Positions 1 to 8,220 of a DNA stretch of 64,000 nt are shown here, one piece after another. Source of the stretch: Amycolatopsis sp. WQ 127309. Lineage in GTDB: Bacteria > Actinomycetota > Actinomycetes > Mycobacteriales > Pseudonocardiaceae. The stretch lies in NCBI RefSeq assembly GCF_023023025.1, contig NZ_CP095481.1:3782001-3846000 (forward strand), in the 5' to 3' direction. Under the pieces are notes generated by a model. The model did not search any database. It saw only the letters and a program-made list of their open reading frames with translations, and had not been told where the DNA came from. A program made the translations under genes and the position numbers. Position 1 is the first letter of the stretch; each line of letters begins with the position of its first letter.

Positions 1-1
1 C

Positions 2-1066
2 GACCCGAAGGAACGCGGTCGCGCGTTCGGCGTGTTCGGGGCCATCGGTGGTGGCGGCGCGGCCGTCGGCCTGCTGCTCGGCGGCGTGCTGACCGAGTAC
101 CTCGACTGGCGCTGGTGCATGTTCGTCAACATCATCTTCGCCGTCGTCGCGTTCGCGGGCAGCTCGATCCTGCTGCGCAACCAGCGTGACGCCGGCCCGC
201 GCCCGAAGCTCGACCTGCCGGGCACGGTCACCGCGTCCGCGGGCCTGTTCGCGCTGGTCTTCGGCTTCGCGAACGCCGAGTCGGACTCGTGGTCGTCGGT
301 CTCGGTGTGGGGCTTCCTCGCGGCGGGCGTGGTGCTGCTGGGCGTGTTCGTGTGGCTGCAGCAGCGCGTCTCGCACCCGCTGCTGCCGCTGCGCGTGCTG
401 CTCGACCGCAACCGCGGCGGCTCGTACCTGGCGATGTTCCTGCTCGCCATCGGCATGTTCGCGATCTTCCTGTTCCTGACGTTCTACGTGCAGCAGAACC
501 TGAGGTTCACGCCGATCCAGAGCGGCGTCGGGTTCCTGCCGATGGTGGCGACGCTGATGCTGGCCGCCACCACGGCGACGGCCGTCCTGCTCCCGCGCTT
601 CGGCCCGCGGCCGCTGGTGCCGACGGGCATGGCGATCGCGGCGGTCGGGCTGTTCTGGCTCAGCCGCATCGACCTCGAAAGCACGTACGCCAGCGGGGTC
701 CTCGGCCCGCTGCTGGTGATGGGCTTCGGCATCGGCCTGGCGATGGCGCCGGCGATGAGCGTCGCGACGTTCGGCGTCGAGGCGCACGACGCCGGGGTCG
801 CGTCGGCGGCGGTCAACACGATGCAGCAGGTCGGCGGCTCGATCGGCACGGCGCTGCTCAGCACCCTCGCCGGCAACGCGGCGTCGTCGTACCTCGCGGG
901 CAAGGTGCCGACGCCGCAGCTGGCGGCCGAAGCCTCGATCGAGAGCTACACGACGGCGTTCACCTGGGCCGGCTTCATCTTCGCGGCCGGCGCGGTGCTC
1001 AGCGGCCTGCTGCTGCGCTCGGGCGCGCCGAAGGGTGAGGCGGCGCCGGGCGTCGTGCACATGTAG
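2..1066 (+). CDS. MFS drug-efflux transporter, DHA2/EmrB type (5' end outside window)
   Basis: C-terminal portion of a proton-coupled multidrug exporter of the major facilitator superfamily. The frame is open from base 2, so the start lies upstream. The first visible residues carry a glycine-rich motif-C-like segment (GAIGGGGAAVGLLLGG) followed by WRWCMFVNI, the usual DHA2 signature after TM5. About nine hydrophobic segments follow, consistent with the rest of a 14-TM protein. The C-terminus is short and hydrophilic. The substrate cannot be told from sequence. No partner regulator lies downstream; the next gene is an unrelated sigma factor on the same strand. Confidence 0.88.
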   Translation, partial: DPKERGRAFGVFGAIGGGGAAVGLLLGGVLTEYLDWRWCMFVNIIFAVVAFAGSSILLRNQRDAGPRPKLDLPGTVTASAGLFALVFGFANAESDSWSSVSVWGFLAAGVVLLGVFVWLQQRVSHPLLPLRVLLDRNRGGSYLAMFLLAIGMFAIFLFLTFYVQQNLRFTPIQSGVGFLPMVATLMLAATTATAVLLPRFGPRPLVPTGMAIAAVGLFWLSRIDLESTYASGVLGPLLVMGFGIGLAMAPAMSVATFGVEAHDAGVASAAVNTMQQVGGSIGTALLSTLAGNAASSYLAGKVPTPQLAAEASIESYTTAFTWAGFIFAAGAVLSGLLLRSGAPKGEAAPGVVHM

Positions 1067-1131
1067 GTCCGCTTGAACCTTCCCGGCCCTCCGCGCACTA
1101 GTAGGGGTGAGAATGTGCGAAGGAGGGCCGG

Positions 1132-1626
1132 GTGGGGGCGTCGAGAGAGCTCGATTTCAGCGAGTACTTCGCCGCGCGGGTGCAGCGGTTCCGGCGGGTG
1201 GCGTTCGCGCTCTGCGGGGACTGGCACAGCGCCGAAGACCTCGTGCAAGCCATGTTCGTCCAGCTGTACCGGCGGTGGCGCCGGGTGCGGCCGGACACCG
1301 TCGACGCCTACGCGCGGCGCATCCTGCTCAACGCGTTCCTCGCCGGGCGCAGGAAAGCGGGCCGTGAGCACGTGACGTCCGAGCCACCCGAACGGGCGGC
1401 TACACCGGACCACGACAGCCACGTCCGCGTCGACCTCGAGCGCGCGCTGACCGGGCTGACGCCGCGGCAGCGCGCGATGGTCGTGCTGCGCTTCCTCGAA
1501 GACCTGCCGGTGGCCGAAGTCGCGGCCCTGCTCGGTGTCGCCGAAGGCACCGTGAAGAGCCAGACCGCCCGCGGAGTCGAGGCGCTGCGCGCTGCCCTCC
1601 CCGCGCCGATGACGGAGGAGCGGTGA
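1132..1626 (+). CDS. SigE-family ECF-like RNA polymerase sigma factor
   Basis: A 164-aa sigma-70-family factor of the actinobacterial SigE-family type, containing only regions 2 and 4. Region 2 spans about residues 10-70 (WHSAEDLVQAMFVQLYRRW). Region 4 spans about 100-155 (LTPRQRAMVVLRFLEDLPVAE, then an HTH with VAEGTVKSQTARG). The GTG start is fixed by AGGAGG at 1121-1126, five bases upstream. Its stop overlaps the start of the next gene, a single-pass membrane protein, the usual place for a cognate anti-sigma or sensor. A TTGAAC at 1073-1078 could be part of an autoregulated promoter but no convincing -10 was paired with it. Confidence 0.9.
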   Translation: MGASRELDFSEYFAARVQRFRRVAFALCGDWHSAEDLVQAMFVQLYRRWRRVRPDTVDAYARRILLNAFLAGRRKAGREHVTSEPPERAATPDHDSHVRVDLERALTGLTPRQRAMVVLRFLEDLPVAEVAALLGVAEGTVKSQTARGVEALRAALPAPMTEER

Positions 1627-2399
1627 TGGAAGACCTCGACGTCCGGTCCGCGCTCACGGCGTACGTGACCGAAGACGAACCCCCGATCGGCCTGGACGGC
1701 GCCCGGATCCTGGCGCGGGGCCGCCGCTCCCGGCGCAACCGGCTGCTGGCGGCGTCGGCGGGGGTTCTGGTGGTGCTGCTGGCCATCGGCGCGACGGTGC
1801 TCACGTCGCCGCGTCAGGGCGAGATCGCCGGCCCGAGCTGCCCGTCGGCGTCGGCGGGGGAGACGCGGGCGCAGATCGTCGACCGGCTGAGCTGCGTCGT
1901 CGACAACGCGGTGCGCTCGATGCTGCCGCCGGGCGCGAAGGTCGAACGCCTGACGATCCCGGGGGAAACGCCGCCGCCGAACCCGTTCCACCTGATCGCC
2001 GACCCGGTGGGGACCGCGCCGCGGGACGCCCTGTTCCACATGGGCGTCCGGGTCACCGACGAGCGGGGCACCGGGTCGGTCTACTTCCTGGCGCTGCTCG
2101 ACGACGCTTCCAGCGGCGGTGCTTCCTCGATGGTGCGGTGCGGCACCGCCGTCCCGAACCAGGTGAGCTGCGAGGTCGAGCAGCTGAAGGAAGGCGGCCT
2201 GCGGAAGGTGACCGAGCGCGCGAACGGCGTGCTGACGTACCGCGCGTCGCTGACCGCGCCGGGGATGAACGTCGAGTTCTGGTCCAGCAACAGCGGTGTC
2301 CTGGAACAGAAGGGCGTCCCGCTGCCGGTCCAGCGGCCGGAACCGACGTTGAACGCCGTACAGGTCAGGGGGTTGGCGCTCACGCCGGGCCTCGGCTGA
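1626..2399 (+). CDS. Single-pass membrane protein, putative anti-sigma/sensor partner
   Basis: A 257-aa protein with a cytoplasmic N-terminus of about 35 residues, one strong TM segment (about residues 38-60) and an extracytoplasmic domain of about 190 residues containing several Cys. No named domain was recognised. The ATG shares one base with the TGA of the sigma gene, with GGAGG at 1614-1618 seven bases upstream, so the two are translationally coupled. A GTG three bases earlier is an alternative start. The short N-terminal cytoplasmic region lacks the HxxxCxxC of ZAS-type anti-sigma factors. A role in controlling the sigma factor is inferred only from position and topology. Confidence 0.72.
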   Translation: MEDLDVRSALTAYVTEDEPPIGLDGARILARGRRSRRNRLLAASAGVLVVLLAIGATVLTSPRQGEIAGPSCPSASAGETRAQIVDRLSCVVDNAVRSMLPPGAKVERLTIPGETPPPNPFHLIADPVGTAPRDALFHMGVRVTDERGTGSVYFLALLDDASSGGASSMVRCGTAVPNQVSCEVEQLKEGGLRKVTERANGVLTYRASLTAPGMNVEFWSSNSGVLEQKGVPLPVQRPEPTLNAVQVRGLALTPGLG

Positions 2400-2418
2400 A
2401 GATCCACTTTGGACGGGG

Positions 2419-2480
2419 CACCCGATCGGGTGGTAGACACCGAACTGTTCGCATGGTGCGGTGGAAAACCCGATCGAGTG
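2419..2480. promoter_or_regulatory. Perfect 14-bp palindrome plus degenerate second copy
   Basis: CACCCGATCGGGTG at 2419-2432 is a perfect palindrome. A near copy, AACCCGATCGAGTG, lies at 2467-2480, 48 bp downstream and just before the ribosome-binding site of the PAS-GGDEF-EAL gene. The placement is that of a dimer operator with a weaker second site. The core CCCGATCGGG recurs at 28655-28664 before the DUF3152 gene. The binding protein is unknown; the sequence does not resemble the BldD box. Confidence 0.45.
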
Positions 2481-2494
2481 CGAAGGGGTGAACC

Positions 2495-4303
2495 TTGCGG
2501 GAGCCTGAGGTGGCGCCGGATCTCGTCGACGCCGCCCGGCGCCTGGCCACCGCGATGGCGGGGGCCGGAGCCGCCGACCGGGAGGCGATGGCCGTCGGGT
2601 TCGCGCGGGAAGTCCTGGCTTCGCGGGGTGCCGAAGCGCGGTTTGCCGCGTTCTACGAACATTGTCCGTCCGGCGTCGTTCTTGTCGACCCGGAAGGTGT
2701 TGTCGGGGCGGCGAACCCGGCGTTCCTGCGGCTGGCGCACGCCGCCGGGGAAGCCGGGCTCGTCGGCACGCGCGCCGAAGACCTCGGGGCGACCATGCGG
2801 GACCGCTCGGCGCTGCGCGCGGCGCTGGAGTCCGGCGACCGGGTGCTGGACCGGCTCGCGATCCACTCCCGGCCCGAGGCTTCGCGCGTCGTCCGGCTGA
2901 CGGTCAAGACGCTGCCCGGCGAGCGTGACCAGTACCCGATCCTGATGTTCGAGGACACGCACGAACTTCGGCAGCTGCAGGAGACCATCCAGCACCAGAG
3001 CCTGCACGACCCGCTGACCGGCCTGCCCAACAACGCGCACTTCCGCTCCAAGCTCGAAGGGATGCTCGCCGACCACGGCCAGGGCCGGATCGCGTTGCTG
3101 TTGCTGGACATCGACGGCTTCAAGGTCGTCAACGACGGCCTCGGCACCGAGGTCGCCGACCAGGTGCTGCGTGGCGTCGCGGGAACGTTGCGCGAGGTTT
3201 TCGCGCCGGGCAAAGGTTTTGTCGCACGTCTCTTCGGCGACGGCTTCGCGGTGGCGCTGCGCGGCGACCTCGAGCCGGCGTCGGTGGTCAAGCTGGTCGA
3301 GCAGACGATCGCCGAGCTGGCCAAGCCCGTCTACGCGGACGGCGTCGGAGTCGGGGTGAGCGCGAGCGCGGGCATCGTCGTCGCGGAGGTGCCGGGGGCG
3401 GAGCACGGCGAGCTGATCCGTTCGGCGGAGGTGGCACTGCACCGGGCGAAAGAGCTCGGCAAGGCGCAGTGGGTGCTGTTCGACCCGGGGTCGGGCCAGG
3501 CCGACCGCGACCGCTACCGGCTCGCGTCGGCCATCGCCGGAGCACTGGAGCTCGGCGAGATCACCGTGGTCTACCAGCCGCACGTGGTGCTGCCGGACGC
3601 CCGGATCGTGACGTCGCTCAACGCGGCCCTGCTGTGGAACCACCCCACCCGCGGCCGGCTGCGCGCGGAGGAGTTCTACCCGCTCGCGGAGACGACCGGC
3701 ATGACGGTCCCGCTGGGCAAGCACCTGCTGGCGAAGGCGCTGGAGACGAAGGCGAGCTGGGTGTCCAGGTTCGGCGACGGCTCCCCGATGGTGTGCCTGA
3801 CGCTGCCCCGCCGGATGGCCATCGACGCCGACCTGGTCGGCATGGTCCGCGCGGAGCTGGACCGGGCGGGCCTGGAGCCGAGGCACCTGATGCTGTGCGC
3901 GGACGCGGAGTCCCTGATCGACGACCGCGGCGACCTGGTCGAGGCACTGGGCCACCTGGCGCGCCTCGGCGTGCTGTTCGTCCTGAACATCACGGGCCTG
4001 CCGGAGCTGGAACTGGTCCCGGCCCACGCGATCCCGGCCCCGGCGGTGATGCTGAGGGGCCCGATCGTCGACGTCCTGGCCGCGGACGACGCCCCGGCGT
4101 GGGCCCGCCGGAACGTGCGCCAGCTGGTGGAGCGCGCGGAGGAGATGGGCGTCAAGGTGGGCGCGTACGGGGTGGTCTCCCAGACGCAGGCGGAGCTGCT
4201 GTACGGGCTGGGCGTGGTGGTCGCCTCGGGCAGCTACCAGCCGGAGTACCAGACCAGCTCGGAGGCGGAGACCTGGGTGGGCCGCACCTTCCCGATGGGC
4301 TAG
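2495..4303 (+). CDS. PAS-GGDEF-EAL protein with degenerate catalytic motifs
   Basis: A 602-aa cytoplasmic protein with c-di-GMP-enzyme architecture: PAS-like domain (about 45-155), short coiled linker, GGDEF fold beginning with HDPLTGLPN (about 170-178), then EAL fold (about 345-595). Both active sites are eroded. The GGDEF loop reads LFGDGF (about 247). The EAL position reads NAAL (about 374), although the surrounding YQPHVVL and HPTRGRLRAEEFYPLAETTG are well kept. The DDFGTG-equivalent reads LNITGL, the KIDRSFV-equivalent reads MLRGPIV, and the AEGVE-equivalent reads GAYGVVS. No I-site RxxD was seen. Most likely a nucleotide-sensing or protein-interaction receptor rather than an enzyme. The TTG start follows AAGGGGTG, and an in-frame TGA lies six bases upstream of it. 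Confidence 0.88.
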   Translation: MREPEVAPDLVDAARRLATAMAGAGAADREAMAVGFAREVLASRGAEARFAAFYEHCPSGVVLVDPEGVVGAANPAFLRLAHAAGEAGLVGTRAEDLGATMRDRSALRAALESGDRVLDRLAIHSRPEASRVVRLTVKTLPGERDQYPILMFEDTHELRQLQETIQHQSLHDPLTGLPNNAHFRSKLEGMLADHGQGRIALLLLDIDGFKVVNDGLGTEVADQVLRGVAGTLREVFAPGKGFVARLFGDGFAVALRGDLEPASVVKLVEQTIAELAKPVYADGVGVGVSASAGIVVAEVPGAEHGELIRSAEVALHRAKELGKAQWVLFDPGSGQADRDRYRLASAIAGALELGEITVVYQPHVVLPDARIVTSLNAALLWNHPTRGRLRAEEFYPLAETTGMTVPLGKHLLAKALETKASWVSRFGDGSPMVCLTLPRRMAIDADLVGMVRAELDRAGLEPRHLMLCADAESLIDDRGDLVEALGHLARLGVLFVLNITGLPELELVPAHAIPAPAVMLRGPIVDVLAADDAPAWARRNVRQLVERAEEMGVKVGAYGVVSQTQAELLYGLGVVVASGSYQPEYQTSSEAETWVGRTFPMG

Positions 4304-4344
4304 GTGACCTGCGAGGATCCCGGCGTGCTGGAATCCTGGGGACT

Positions 4345-5139
4345 TTGCCGGACGGCGACGTCGTCGCATCCACAGTGGACGCTTTCGGCCGGGTGATCGC
4401 GCTGTACGCCGACGGGAACCTGCTGGTGGACGGGACGTCGTGCGGCCGGGTGACCGAGCCGGGACGGTACCCGATGATCGACGCCGTGGGTGACGGCTTC
4501 GTGCTGGTCGACAGCCGGTGCCGGATCCGGAGCGGCTTCGAAGCACCGCGCAACGGCCGGATCCTCGACGCCGCCGGCCGCACCGTGACGGAGTTCCACG
4601 CCGGTGACGGGATCGAGGCCGTGGTCACCGGTCCGGGCGGGGACATCTGGATCAGTTACTTCGACGAGGCTTCGATCTTCGACGGGGGTGAACGCCGGGC
4701 CCACCCCGGCCTGATCCGGTGGACCACGGCGGGCGAGCCGGCGTGGCGTGCGGTGCACGAGCCAGGTCTCTATTGGCTGGACTGTTACGTCCTCAATGTG
4801 GGAGAGCGACGGGCGTGGGCCGTGCCCTACACCAAGGTGCCTCTGGTCGAGGTGGGCCTCGACGGCATCCGGTCGGTCCGCGAGTCACCGCTGCGGCGGC
4901 CGCGCGGGGTGGCCGTCTCCGGCGCCGAGGCCGTGTTCCTCTCGATCGCCGAGGAGCCCGGCGGCTACTACTGGCACCTCAAACCTGCCCGTCTGACCGA
5001 GGACGAGGTCGTTCCGGAGGAGCCGGTGCCGCTCGCTCTGCCGGGCGGGACCAGTCTCAGGAAGCCGCTGCGGTGGGTGTGCCGCGGCGACCGGATCTGG
5101 CTGCTCCAGGGCCACACCTGGTACGTCCTGAAGCGCTAG
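4345..5139 (+). CDS. Hypothetical protein, propeller-like repeats
   Basis: Unrecognised protein of about 264 aa with no signal peptide or TM segment. It contains short repeated strands of the form LPDGDVVASTVDAFGRVIALY and GPGGDIWISYFDE, plus many Trp/Tyr-rich strands (GDRIWLLQGHTWYVLKR at the C-terminus). This is the look of a beta-propeller or WD/NHL-like fold, but no family is assigned. The start is uncertain: TTG 4345 gives LPDGDVV; GTG 4375 is an alternative; a better-spaced GTG at 4325 lies in another frame, so a small frameshift near 4335 is possible. Its TAG overlaps the stop codon of the convergent gene. Confidence 0.6.
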   Translation: MPDGDVVASTVDAFGRVIALYADGNLLVDGTSCGRVTEPGRYPMIDAVGDGFVLVDSRCRIRSGFEAPRNGRILDAAGRTVTEFHAGDGIEAVVTGPGGDIWISYFDEASIFDGGERRAHPGLIRWTTAGEPAWRAVHEPGLYWLDCYVLNVGERRAWAVPYTKVPLVEVGLDGIRSVRESPLRRPRGVAVSGAEAVFLSIAEEPGGYYWHLKPARLTEDEVVPEEPVPLALPGGTSLRKPLRWVCRGDRIWLLQGHTWYVLKR

Positions 5140-5143
5140 CGCT
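5132..5143. other. 12-bp palindrome carrying both convergent stop codons
   Basis: AGCGCTAGCGCT is self-complementary. It holds TAG of the plus-strand gene (5137-5139) and TAG of the minus-strand gene (complement of 5136-5138), so the two coding regions overlap by three bases at their ends. No separate terminator fits between them. Confidence 0.8.
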
Positions 5144-5972
5144 TCGTCCGCAGCTGCTCGATGACCTCGTCGTCCCAGCGGTGCGTGCGGATCAGCCGGT
5201 ACCGCTCCGCCGCGACCCACATGTACGCCTCGGCGTCCGTCCTGTCGCCCACCATGCCCGCCTGCCGCAGCATGGCCACCACCGGGACGTACTCCTCCTC
5301 GAACCAGCGCTGGGCCACGCTCGCCCGGTCGCAGAACTTGCCCTCGTCCTGCATCAGCCGGAACCCCCACGCCTCCACGTGCTCGCCCAGCTTCGCGTAG
5401 TCCCACGGGTCCGACACGATCACCGACGCCCGCGCGTGGCCCGTCAGCGGGACGCGCTCCAGGAACAGCCTCCGGTAGTCCTTGACGATCAGGTCGCCCC
5501 GGTAGCGGATGCCGCTCGGGTCGAGCTTGGTGCGGACCACCGTCACCGAAGCCTCTATTGTGGACAGTCCCTGCGCGTGGGCGACCGAGACCCGGTGGTG
5601 GCCGTCGATGATGAAGTGCAGCTCGCCGACCCGGTAGACCTCGATCGGCGGGATGTCCTCGCCGCGGCGGGCGGCCAGGGCCAGCCTTTCCCAGCGCTCG
5701 CGGACGCGGCCGGACGTCGGGCGGAAGCGGCGGTCGAAGTCGCGGCTGCGGTCGACCGTGCCGGCGATCGAGTCCAGCTTGATCACCCGCGGGCCGATCC
5801 GGCTCTCGCCGAGGTAACCGAGCGCCTCCACCACCTCGTGGAACGGCAGCATGATGTTGACGTCGTCGGGCTCGCGGCGCAGCCACGTCGACAGCCGCGA
5901 AAGCACCTGCTGACGCCGGGCGCGCAGGAAGTCGTTTTCGGCGTCCGCGCGCGGGAATCCCGTTTCCTTCAT
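5136..5972 (-). CDS. ParB-like N-terminal-domain protein
   Basis: A 278-aa protein with a central ParB/sulfiredoxin-like domain (about residues 100-165). Its signature is IPPIEVYRVGELHFIIDGHHRVSVAHAQG, in which the GHHR motif corresponds to the nucleotide-binding/phosphatase loop of ParB-like proteins. The helix-turn-helix expected of a chromosome-partitioning ParB is not evident, so it is not the segregation parB; these stand-alone proteins are of unknown role. ATG 5972 overlaps the TGA of the upstream phosphoesterase gene (ATGA), so the two are translationally coupled. Confidence 0.78.
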   Translation of the reverse strand: MKETGFPRADAENDFLRARRQQVLSRLSTWLRREPDDVNIMLPFHEVVEALGYLGESRIGPRVIKLDSIAGTVDRSRDFDRRFRPTSGRVRERWERLALAARRGEDIPPIEVYRVGELHFIIDGHHRVSVAHAQGLSTIEASVTVVRTKLDPSGIRYRGDLIVKDYRRLFLERVPLTGHARASVIVSDPWDYAKLGEHVEAWGFRLMQDEGKFCDRASVAQRWFEEEYVPVVAMLRQAGMVGDRTDAEAYMWVAAERYRLIRTHRWDDEVIEQLRTKR

Positions 5973-6619
5973 GAGAACTCCATGATCCGGTGGCCCACCA
6001 CGTTGCGGATCCGCGTGTCGCCGACGACCCGGTCGGGCACCGGCTCGCCGTGGAGGTGGATGTGACCGTGCAGCAACCACTTCGGGCGCAAGCGGTCGAT
6101 CGTCTCGTGCAGGCAGGAAAACCCGCGGTGCGGCGGGTCCTCGCGGTCGCCGAGGTCCAGCGGCGGCGAGTGCGTCAGCAGGACGTCGACGTCACGGCCG
6201 TCGCGCCGGCGCCGGCTCCGTGCGCGCCGCTCCAGCGCGCGGGACCGGCGCGCCTGCTGGCGTTGCGTCCACTGGTTCGGGCCGTCGTTGTAGCGGATCG
6301 ACCCGCCGAGCCCGGCGAACCGGATGCCGGCGACGTCGACGACCCGGCCGTCGGCGTTGACGCCGCCCGCCGGGCCCGGCCAGACCGTCGGGAAACCGTC
6401 CTTCATGGACAGTCCGCCGTACCGCGTGTAGCCGGTCAGGTCCGGGTCGTGGTTGCCCGGCACGAACACGCACGGCGCGTCCAGGGCACTGGCCAGGAAG
6501 GCCAGGTAGTCGTAGGGGAGGTCGCCGGCGCCGATGACGAGGTCGACGGGGCGGGTGCGGACCGCGTCGGTCCACAACCGCTCGTCCACCTCGTCCGCGA
6601 CCACCAGCGCTTTCGGCAC
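5969..6619 (-). CDS. Metallophosphoesterase (calcineurin-like)
   Basis: A 216-aa calcineurin-like phosphoesterase. Visible metal-binding motifs are GAGD (motif II), GNHD (motif III), LLTHSP and LHGHIHLHG (motifs IV and V). Motif I is atypical: the usual DxH near the N-terminus reads VVADEVD, so one metal ligand differs from the classic set. An Arg-rich insert (RRSRALERRARSRRRR) sits in the middle. Start is GTG at 6619 behind a GGGGG stretch. It is first in a two-gene operon with the ParB-like protein. The substrate is unknown. Confidence 0.85.
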   Translation of the reverse strand: MPKALVVADEVDERLWTDAVRTRPVDLVIGAGDLPYDYLAFLASALDAPCVFVPGNHDPDLTGYTRYGGLSMKDGFPTVWPGPAGGVNADGRVVDVAGIRFAGLGGSIRYNDGPNQWTQRQQARRSRALERRARSRRRRDGRDVDVLLTHSPPLDLGDREDPPHRGFSCLHETIDRLRPKWLLHGHIHLHGEPVPDRVVGDTRIRNVVGHRIMEFS

Positions 6620-6643
6620 GCCCCCAGGGTACGACGCCGAGCG

Positions 6644-6760
6644 CTATTTCATGCCGTGCGCGAACCCGGGGTCGGCGACGATGACGAAGGTGATGACGAA
6701 GATCCAGAGGAGGCTGAGCGCGAGCGCCCAGGCCTTGAGGTTGGACAGCATGCGAGGCAT
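6644..6760 (-). CDS. 38-aa single-TM peptide downstream of corA
   Basis: A short coding region too small for most annotation cut-offs. It begins MPRMLSNLKAWALALSLLW, continues as one hydrophobic helix (about residues 8-30) and ends in ADPGFAHGMK. GGAG lies six to eight bases before the ATG (a GTG immediately precedes it). It lies 38 bp after corA on the same strand, so it may be cotranscribed. Small membrane peptides often associate with transporters, but a link to CorA is inference from position only. Confidence 0.5.
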   Translation of the reverse strand: MPRMLSNLKAWALALSLLWIFVITFVIVADPGFAHGMK

Positions 6761-6798
6761 CACGAATTCTCCGATTCCGGCGTAAAGAAAAAGGGGAC

Positions 6799-7887
6799 CT
6801 AGAGCCAGCCGTTCTTCCGGAATATTCGGTACAGCAACAGGCAGATCGCCAGGATCACGGTGATCACCAGCGGGTACCCGAACTTCCAGTGCAGTTCGGG
6901 CAGGTAGTCGAAGTTCATGCCGTAGATGCCGGCGATCATCGTGGGCACGGTGATGATCGCCGCCCACGACGTGATCTTGCGCATGTCGGTGTTCTGCTGC
7001 AGCGAGATCTTCGCGACCGTCGCGTCGACCAGGGTGGACAACAGCTCGTCGAACGCCGCGACGCGCTCGGACACGGTCGTGAGGTGGTCGGCGACGTCGC
7101 GGAAGTAGGAGCGGACCTCGTCCGGCACCAGCCGCGTGTAGCCCTCGGCCAGCCGCTGGACCGGCGTCGCCAGCGGCATCACCGCCCGGCGCAGCTCCAG
7201 GACCTCCCGCTTCATCAGGTAGATCTGCTCGGCGCTGACCAGCGAGCGCGGCGCGAAGACCTGCGCCTCCATCACGTCGATGTCGTTCTCGATCCGGCCC
7301 GTGACGTCGAGGTAGTGGTCGACGACGTGGTCGGCGATCGCGTGCACGACCGCGGCCGGGCCGAGCTGCAGCCGCTCCGGGTCGTCGTCCAGCTCACGGC
7401 GCAGCCGGGCCAGCCCGGAGTGGTTGCCGTGCCGGACGGTGATCACGAAGTCGCGGCCGAGGAACACCATCAGCTCGCCGGTCTCGACGATCTCGTTGGC
7501 CGTCGTCGGCGACTCGTGCTCGACGTACCGGACGGTCTTGACCACGAGGAACAGCGTGTCGTCGTAGCGCTCCAGCTTGGGCCGCTGGTGTGCTTCGAGC
7601 GCGTCCTCGACGGCCAGCTCGTGCAGCCCGAACGTCTCCGCGATGCCCTGGATCTGGTCGGAGTCGGGCTCGTGCAGCCCGATCCAGACGAACCCCTCGT
7701 GGCGCTTGCGGACCTCTTTGATCGCCTCGATGTGCGTCCAGCGGCCGGGCAGGCGCTTGCCGCCGACGTACACCGCACAGTCCACGACGTACGCGGACAG
7801 CGGCACCGGGATCGGCCGGACGGGGACGCCTTTGGCCCGGCTGTTGCCGCGGCCGCGAAGGCCGCCGAGCGAGGGAATGGCAGGCAT
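6799..7887 (-). CDS. corA: CorA-type magnesium/cobalt transporter
   Basis: A 362-aa membrane transporter for Mg2+ (and Co2+) of the CorA/2-TM-GxN family, acting as a pentamer. The long cytoplasmic N-terminal domain (about 30-300) is followed by TM1 ending in the diagnostic YGMN pore motif (about residue 322), a short periplasmic loop FDYLPELHWKFG, and TM2 with a basic C-terminus (RIFRKNGWL). Length and topology are typical. ATG 7887 is preceded by AGGAGA. The divergent neighbour on the other side of a 333-bp gap is a MaoC gene. Confidence 0.93.
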   Translation of the reverse strand: MPAIPSLGGLRGRGNSRAKGVPVRPIPVPLSAYVVDCAVYVGGKRLPGRWTHIEAIKEVRKRHEGFVWIGLHEPDSDQIQGIAETFGLHELAVEDALEAHQRPKLERYDDTLFLVVKTVRYVEHESPTTANEIVETGELMVFLGRDFVITVRHGNHSGLARLRRELDDDPERLQLGPAAVVHAIADHVVDHYLDVTGRIENDIDVMEAQVFAPRSLVSAEQIYLMKREVLELRRAVMPLATPVQRLAEGYTRLVPDEVRSYFRDVADHLTTVSERVAAFDELLSTLVDATVAKISLQQNTDMRKITSWAAIITVPTMIAGIYGMNFDYLPELHWKFGYPLVITVILAICLLLYRIFRKNGWL

Positions 7888-8220
7888 GAGGTCTCCTGGG
7901 CGTCGTGCGTGGTCGTGCGAGGACGACTGACCAGGCGGAACGGGGTCCGCCCGGCAACACCAGCGCTCCCGAAGCCGCGGGAAGACCTACCAGGAGATGA
8001 GCCGGCCGGCCGGTGAGGTGGGAACGCTGGGACTACTAGGGAGCGGACTATCGCCACTACTCATCGGGGTTCCTCACCTCCTTCGGGCCAGGCACGGACG
8101 TGTGACGTGGAGAGTGGTGGGGCTCGCGTTGACGAGCGAACACCAATGGTTGAGGGTACTCCTCACTACGGATGCGTGTCGTACCAGGCTCACGCGGTGT
8201 TACGCGGACAGGAGAGACGA
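7888..8220. promoter_or_regulatory. 333-bp divergent intergenic region (corA / MaoC)
   Basis: No convincing gene. On the corA side, GGTGAGG (8012-8018) can pair with CCTCACC (8072-8078), giving a possible structured corA leader; it does not match the M-box Mg2+ riboswitch as I know it. On the MaoC side, TTGACG at 8129-8134 is a good -35, but the candidate -10 (GAGGGT, 8152-8157) is weak. Confidence 0.35.

Noticed and set aside
4325..4345. GTG 4325 as the start of the propeller-like gene
   Set aside because: It is in a different frame from the conserved-looking sequence and would need a frameshift; kept only as a caveat.
2081..4546. Very long minus-strand frame opposite the sigma partner and GGDEF/EAL genes
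   Set aside because: Third-position GC shadow; composition is low-complexity and the plus-strand genes have clear domains.
7888..8090. Mg2+ M-box riboswitch upstream of corA
   Set aside because: Some pairing is possible, but none of the conserved M-box core sequence is recognisable.
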